Source: an uncultured Gardnerella sp. (GTDB taxonomy: Bacteria > Actinomycetota > Actinomycetes > Actinomycetales > Bifidobacteriaceae). Taken from it: a DNA stretch of 6,568 nucleotides. The notes under the pieces were generated by a model. It had not been told where the DNA came from, searched no databases, and saw only the letters and a list, made by a program, of their open reading frames with translations. The stretch spans positions 1-6,568 of the forward strand of contig CAMXWX010000053.1 in assembly GCA_947252975.1 (NCBI GenBank), written 5' to 3'. This document shows positions 1 through 3,218 of the stretch, one piece after another (within the stretch, counting starts at the first letter, position 1; every line of letters starts with the position of its first letter). A program made the translations under genes and the position numbers.

Positions 1-157
1 TTTTAAATCACGAAAAATTAGAACAAAATCGCACATAATCGACACACATATAACCACTATTTTTCTTTATTTGTTACTTACGCACGCTCGGCGAATCTGC
101 GGTTACTTGCGACTTTTCCTTAACGCACTCAACCGCATCCGCCTGCCAACTCGCCAC
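1..157. other. Non-coding stretch downstream of nanE, nothing supported
   Basis: This AT-rich stretch follows the nanE stop codon. I see no convincing hairpin terminator, no ribosome binding site with a usable start, and no tRNA. A minus-strand ATG at 36-34 opens a frame to the edge but has no Shine-Dalgarno. Whether the operon continues leftwards cannot be told from the window. Confidence 0.5.
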
Positions 158-826
158 CTACAGCTTTGCTGCAAACCAGCGCGTAATCGACGTTGGGTGC
201 GTAATCGCAGTTCCAACAACAGCAGCCCAAGCGCCCATCTGCATAACCTTGTGCAACTGATCTGGAGTGTGAATACGCCCTTCACAAATAATTGGATAAT
301 CTGGGAAAGCTTGCAAAATCTGGCCTAAAAGCTCAAAATCTGGGCCGTCCGTTTTTGGCCTTCCAGGAGAAGTGCCAGCCAAAGTTGTAGATATAATATC
401 CGTTCCACAATCAGCCGCGCGCTTAGCATCATCGAAGTTGCCGCAATCGGCCATAACAACTATGCCTTCGTCGTGCAAAGCGCGAACAGTTTGCTCGTAA
501 GTCAAGCCATCTGGGCGTGGCCTATCGGTTGCATCAATCGCAATAATATCCGCTCCAGCAGCAGCGCAGCAACGCGCATGTCGCAAAGTCGGAGTTATGT
601 AGACGCCTTCGTGTCCGTCTTTCCAGATTCCGATTACAGGAACATCAACCTGCCCTTTAATCGCGGAAATATCCGACAACCCCTGGCATCTAATGCCAAC
701 AGCTCCGCCTTCTACGGCCGCCATTGCCATTTGCGCCATTGTTTCTGGGTGCCTAAGCGGCTCCCCTGGGTACGCCTGGCAGCTAACAACTAAGCCGCCC
801 TTGATTTTTTCAATCACAGGATTCAT
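158..826 (-). CDS. nanE: N-acetylmannosamine-6-phosphate 2-epimerase (NanE)
   Basis: This cytoplasmic TIM-barrel enzyme interconverts ManNAc-6-phosphate and GlcNAc-6-phosphate, the step that feeds sialic-acid-derived carbon into amino-sugar catabolism. The 222-residue product has the usual NanE length and hallmark segments: GGLVVSCQ near residues 10-17, VIGIWK ending in Lys69, AGADIIAIDATDRPRP at 90-105, and CEGRIHTP around Glu182. Lys69 and Glu182 sit where the family's catalytic Lys and Glu are expected, and GAWAAVVGTAITHP near the C-terminus is the phosphate-binding end of the barrel. I chose the ATG at 826-824 because AAGGAGG lies 7 nt upstream of it. The frame extends to a TTG at 847, but that start would put the Shine-Dalgarno inside the gene. 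It is the last gene visible in the operon, 98 nt after nanK, and should act directly on the NanK product. The family call is very secure. Confidence 0.95.
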   Translation of the reverse strand: MNPVIEKIKGGLVVSCQAYPGEPLRHPETMAQMAMAAVEGGAVGIRCQGLSDISAIKGQVDVPVIGIWKDGHEGVYITPTLRHARCCAAAGADIIAIDATDRPRPDGLTYEQTVRALHDEGIVVMADCGNFDDAKRAADCGTDIISTTLAGTSPGRPKTDGPDFELLGQILQAFPDYPIICEGRIHTPDQLHKVMQMGAWAAVVGTAITHPTSITRWFAAKL

Positions 827-833
827 AGCGATT

Positions 834-840
834 CCTCCTT
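834..840 (-). promoter_or_regulatory. Ribosome binding site of nanE
   Basis: On the minus strand this reads AAGGAGG, a near-perfect anti-16S match, 7 nt before the ATG at 826. It decides the start codon against the in-frame TTG at 847. Confidence 0.9.
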
Positions 841-860
841 TTTTCAAATATGACTAAACT

Positions 861-936
861 AAACAAAATTAAACGCAATCAAACGCTAGCGCGATTAAAC
901 GCGACCTATCGCAATCAAACGCGACTAAACGCGATT
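861..936. repeat. Degenerate 10-bp tandem repeat, AAACGCRAYY
   Basis: Read on the plus strand, the stretch breaks into 10-bp units resembling AAACGCGATT. The units are 861-870, 871-880, 881-890, a short 6-bp unit 891-896, then 897-906, 907-916, 917-926 and 927-936. The array fills most of the nanK-nanE gap and runs into the end of nanK: the stop codon (927-925) and the last codons of NanK (N-R-V) are made of repeat sequence. Units differ by one to four bases, so this is an old array or one under little constraint. No function is known to me. Confidence 0.75.
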
Positions 937-1941
937 TGAGTGAACAGCCCAAGCCGCACCAATCAGCGGAGCAGACCCACCAAGCTTGCCCTTAACAATC
1001 GGCGTGCTTTTAATCAACGTTAATGCAGAATCTTCAAACCCAGCACGCATAGCATTCCACCAAATATCGCCAGCTTCTACAACAGACCCAGAAAGCACAA
1101 TCACATCTGGATCTATAAGATTCGCCATTCCTGCAACGCACTGCCCCAAGGCCTTGCCGCTTCTAACAAGCGTTTCTTTAGCGTGCGCATCCTGCCCAGA
1201 ATTCGCGCGCACACAAACCTCGTAGCCGTTTTTTGCAGGCTCGGTGCCTTGCGGAAGATTGCTGTTGTAAAGAGCGGCAAGCCCAGTTCCAGAGGCAACT
1301 GGCTCAATATGACCCGCATGCGCTCCGCAAGAGCAGTCAAAGCCAACTCCCAAATCACTAACAACGTGGCCAGCGTGTCCTGCAACTCCGTGCGCGCCCG
1401 TAAACAGTTTGCCGTTTACAATAATCGCGCCACCAATTCCAGTGCCTATGCCAACAGAGAACACAATCGATTTTCCGCGGCCTGCTCCGTAAATCGCCTC
1501 TCCAAGGCCGTGACCACCAACATCGCCAATCATATAAACTGGCAAATCGGTTACGCGCTTAAATGCGTCGTAAATTCGCTGACCTCTCCAACCTGGCAAA
1601 ATGTCGGTAGCTGCTACGATTTCGCCAGTTTTGCTATTTGGCACTCCTGCAGCCGCTATTCCAATTCCGCTAATGGTTTTGCCGCTTTTTTCCGCATCTT
1701 CCAATATCTGCTTTGCGCGCGCTACTAGGCGATTCTTTATATCTTCTCCGCCTTTTGCAGCTTCGGTTGGCATAGAGCCATAGTCTTCTACTGTTGGAGA
1801 CGCACAATCTGTGCTTTCTTTACCAACGCTAGACCCTGAAGATTCTAAAGGCTCTGGCAAAGTCACCAATCCGTACGCGATTTTTGTTCCGCCTATGTCA
1901 AAAGCAAGATACGTAGAGCGAGAATCTTTTACTTCGTCCAT
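925..1941 (-). CDS. nanK: ROK-family N-acetylmannosamine kinase (NanK)
   Basis: This cytoplasmic kinase is predicted to phosphorylate ManNAc with ATP to ManNAc-6-phosphate, the substrate of NanE encoded next. ROK signatures appear in order: FDIGGTK phosphate loop (14-20), GIGIAAAGVP (92-101), catalytic Asp140 in IGDVGGHGLGE, the second phosphate loop GIGTGIGG (164-171), the sugar/zinc segment GHAGH (188-192) and CSCG...GHIEPVASG (203-218), then VIVLSGSV near the C-terminus. The GHAGH form, with His where glucokinases have Glu, recalls E. coli NanK and supports ManNAc over glucose. The third Cys of the usual zinc motif is replaced by His211, with one extra residue. At 338 residues it is longer than most ROK kinases; the excess is a Ser/Glu/Pro-rich insert at about 29-68. 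The ATG at 1941 has only a weak GGAAA upstream. GlcNAc or glucose kinase is the alternative; context favours NanK. Confidence 0.88.
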   Translation of the reverse strand: MDEVKDSRSTYLAFDIGGTKIAYGLVTLPEPLESSGSSVGKESTDCASPTVEDYGSMPTEAAKGGEDIKNRLVARAKQILEDAEKSGKTISGIGIAAAGVPNSKTGEIVAATDILPGWRGQRIYDAFKRVTDLPVYMIGDVGGHGLGEAIYGAGRGKSIVFSVGIGTGIGGAIIVNGKLFTGAHGVAGHAGHVVSDLGVGFDCSCGAHAGHIEPVASGTGLAALYNSNLPQGTEPAKNGYEVCVRANSGQDAHAKETLVRSGKALGQCVAGMANLIDPDVIVLSGSVVEAGDIWWNAMRAGFEDSALTLIKSTPIVKGKLGGSAPLIGAAWAVHSNRV

Positions 1942-1980
1942 AACAATTTCCGTTTTCTTTCTTGCGTTTGCGACCTTATT

Positions 1981-2012
1981 TTTACTATTTACTCGACTTT
2001 ACCTATTTACTC
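1981..2012. repeat. Imperfect direct repeat in the DUF4862-nanK junction
   Basis: TTTACTATTTACTC (1981-1994) recurs as TTTACCTATTTACTC (1998-2012), differing by one inserted C and separated by GAC. The second copy contains the stop codon of the upstream gene (2009-2007), so the repeat straddles the end of that coding region. It is short and AT-rich and may be a small slippage duplication. Confidence 0.6.
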
Positions 2013-2939
2013 ACCCTGCGCAGCGACCACAGCATCATGAATGCGCGCCAAATACCCCAAGCGCTCTTCAACGCTCGCGTCTTGCGGAACGCACACTTTT
2101 GCGCCCAAATAGTCGATTGCGTAATCGTCTTTTAGCGCCTCACGAGTGGTTTCTTGAATTTCTTTAGACGTCATTAACGAAGTCGGCTCATCTGGGTTCA
2201 TTGGCAAGTGGCCATCAATCCACTCGTATCCGTATTGTGTTGCATCTGGACCAGCTCCCGAGAACATTAATCCTTGCAGAACGCCAGCCTGCCTTGCAGC
2301 TCGCACGTGCTCCACTGCCGCTTGAGCATTTCGCTCTTCTACAACGCTTCTTCCCCAGTTGACTGTGATTCCAACTCCAGCATCTTTTGCAATTTGAATC
2401 TCTTCTTCTAGAGGCAGGAATCCTTTTTCTGGATTTTGGCTTTCAATATATCTATCGCAATGCTCAATCACTAGCTTTGCTCCACACCAATCGAGCTGCG
2501 CGAGTTCTTCTAACGACTTTTTCATTGCATCCGCCTGAGCTAAACGAGTTGGCGCTGTGTGGATTTCTACATGAGATATATCGCAGCTATCTCTAATGTC
2601 TACAACGTTTGCGATTGCTTCGCGAATATCCTTAAAGAAAGCCAGCGCGCGATGCCTGCCTTCTTCACTTGGGCTTGCAAGTCCAAATTCTGGGTCTGGG
2701 TCAAAGTTTATGTGACGCATTGTTCCTGGAATTGCCGTAATCGTATTTGCATGCCAATGCGATGGTATTGCGCTTGCTAGCCACGCGCGATTTTTTGGAT
2801 CTGCCAAATCTCCTGGGTATGGAATCTCCGTTCCGTCAATCCAGCTTTGCTTACCCAACAAATCGTAGTATTTTTCTTGATCCTCGCGAGTTTTTGGCAA
2901 CGATGCGTATGCGCCTACAACAAATTTAGCTTTCAGCAT
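2007..2939 (-). CDS. DUF4862-type TIM-barrel protein, first gene of the nan operon
   Basis: I recognise this 310-residue protein as resembling the actinobacterial DUF4862 family, which has a xylose-isomerase-like TIM barrel and no function that I know of. The start VVGAYASLP (7-15) with DGTEIPYP (35-42) looks like the first strands of such a barrel. Candidate metal or acid-base residues on later strands are Glu38, His61, Glu125 and His127 in HVEIHTAP, Glu159, His160 and Asp162 in VIEHCDR, and the VNWGRS segment at 193-198. No signal peptide or membrane segment is visible, so it should be cytoplasmic. AAGGAGG lies 5 nt before the ATG at 2939. It leads the operon, 65 nt before nanK and followed by nanE, which suggests a role in amino-sugar or sialic acid metabolism, perhaps as an isomerase or epimerase. 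That role is inferred from context only; the fold call is firmer than the role. Confidence 0.8.
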   Translation of the reverse strand: MLKAKFVVGAYASLPKTREDQEKYYDLLGKQSWIDGTEIPYPGDLADPKNRAWLASAIPSHWHANTITAIPGTMRHINFDPDPEFGLASPSEEGRHRALAFFKDIREAIANVVDIRDSCDISHVEIHTAPTRLAQADAMKKSLEELAQLDWCGAKLVIEHCDRYIESQNPEKGFLPLEEEIQIAKDAGVGITVNWGRSVVEERNAQAAVEHVRAARQAGVLQGLMFSGAGPDATQYGYEWIDGHLPMNPDEPTSLMTSKEIQETTREALKDDYAIDYLGAKVCVPQDASVEERLGYLARIHDAVVAAQGE

Positions 2940-2944
2940 GATAT

Positions 2945-2951
2945 CCTCCTT
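2945..2951 (-). promoter_or_regulatory. Ribosome binding site of the DUF4862-type gene
   Basis: AAGGAGG on the minus strand ends 5 nt before the ATG at 2939, which fixes that start. A weak 5-bp inverted repeat (AAATC and GATTT) lies directly upstream, at about 2953-2968. Confidence 0.85.
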
Positions 2952-2963
2952 GAAATCGTAGCT

Positions 2964-3023
2964 GATTTGTATTCTGATTTGTCTTTCGACTTATCTTTCG
3001 ATTTGTCTTTTGATTCGTAGATT
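2964..3023. repeat. Five 12-bp tandem units in the nan operon leader
   Basis: The plus strand divides into five consecutive 12-bp units beginning with GA: 2964-2975, 2976-2987, 2988-2999, 3000-3011 and 3012-3023. The consensus is GATTTGTCTTTC. The middle three units differ from each other by at most two or three bases; the outer two are more diverged. If the promoter at 3021-3049 is right, the array lies almost wholly in the untranslated leader, between the transcription start and the ribosome binding site. There the RNA would read as A-rich GAAAGACAAATC units. Confidence 0.8.
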
Positions 3024-3049
3024 ACACCAATATCACTACAATTCGTCAG
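3021..3049 (-). promoter_or_regulatory. Predicted promoter of the DUF4862-nanK-nanE operon
   Basis: On the minus strand, a -35 box CTGACG (3049-3044; 4 of 6 matches to TTGACA) is followed by a 17-nt spacer and a -10 box TGTAAT (3026-3021; 5 of 6 matches to TATAAT). Transcription would start near 3014, about 75 nt before the ATG at 2939. This was found by eye in AT-rich DNA, so chance matches are possible. The optimal spacing and the overlapping palindrome make it the best candidate in the gap. Confidence 0.6.
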
Positions 3050-3057
3050 ACGTCTGA
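3046..3057. promoter_or_regulatory. Perfect 12-bp palindrome, candidate operator
   Basis: TCAGACGTCTGA is its own reverse complement and overlaps the -35 box (3044-3049) of the predicted nan operon promoter. A protein bound here would block RNA polymerase, as expected for a repressor. The size and symmetry suit a dimeric helix-turn-helix regulator. GntR-family regulators control sialic acid operons in several bacteria and use short palindromes of this kind, but the identity of the regulator is inferred and no regulator gene is in the window. Confidence 0.55.
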
Positions 3058-3081
3058 TAAATCTTTGTACTTGCGACTAAA

Positions 3082-3111
3082 TTGTTTTCAAACTAAAGCA
3101 GCTTTTGTAAA
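3082..3111 (+). promoter_or_regulatory. Weak promoter candidate for the surface lipase gene
   Basis: TTGTTT (3082-3087) and TGTAAA (3106-3111) are separated by 18 nt and would start transcription near 3118. That leaves a leader of about 100 nt containing the inverted repeat at 3142-3174. Each box matches consensus at only about four positions in very AT-rich DNA, so this is a suggestion only. Confidence 0.25.
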
Positions 3112-3141
3112 AACATTAAATTTGATAAATTTGTAAGGTTG

Positions 3142-3174
3142 AGTCAAATTTATTGAATTGCTCTCAATAAGACT
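3142..3174. repeat. Compound inverted repeat upstream of the surface lipase gene
   Basis: TTATTGA (3150-3156) and TCAATAA (3164-3170) form a perfect 7-bp inverted repeat around a 7-nt centre. AGTC (3142-3145) and GACT (3171-3174) add an outer arm, with a 4-nt bulge (AAAT) on the left side only. It could be an RNA stem-loop in the leader or a protein-binding dyad. Three copies of AAATTT (3118, 3127 and 3146) lie in and beside it. Confidence 0.45.
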
Positions 3175-3206
3175 TTCCAAATCGTCAAAATAAAACTGTA
3201 TAAAGT

Positions 3207-3211
3207 AAGGA
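3207..3211 (+). promoter_or_regulatory. Ribosome binding site of the surface lipase gene
   Basis: AAGGA ends 7 nt before the ATG at 3219 and supports that start, which also begins a proper signal peptide. Confidence 0.75.
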
Positions 3212-3218
3212 TTGTGGT

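Noticed and set aside
1..36. Minus-strand frame starting with ATG at 36 and open to the window edge.
   Set aside because: There is no Shine-Dalgarno, and twelve codons are too few to judge.
827..847. Upstream TTG start for NanE giving a 229-residue protein.
   Set aside because: The added codons encode KKGGIA from the Shine-Dalgarno itself (AAGGAGG). The ATG at 826 has ideal spacing and begins a normal-length NanE.
861..936. CRISPR array in the nanK-nanE gap.
   Set aside because: Units are only 10 bp with no spacers between them; this is a short tandem repeat.
1183..1728. A 181-codon open frame on the plus strand inside nanK.
   Set aside because: It lies wholly antisense to a gene with clear ROK motifs, has no ribosome binding site that I can see, and its product is Asn/Ala/Ser/Arg-rich without recognisable domains. 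It is a coding shadow.
3199..3204. TATAAA as the -10 box of the surface lipase promoter.
   Set aside because: Transcription would begin at about the ribosome binding site (3207-3211), leaving almost no leader, and there is no -35-like sequence 17 nt upstream.
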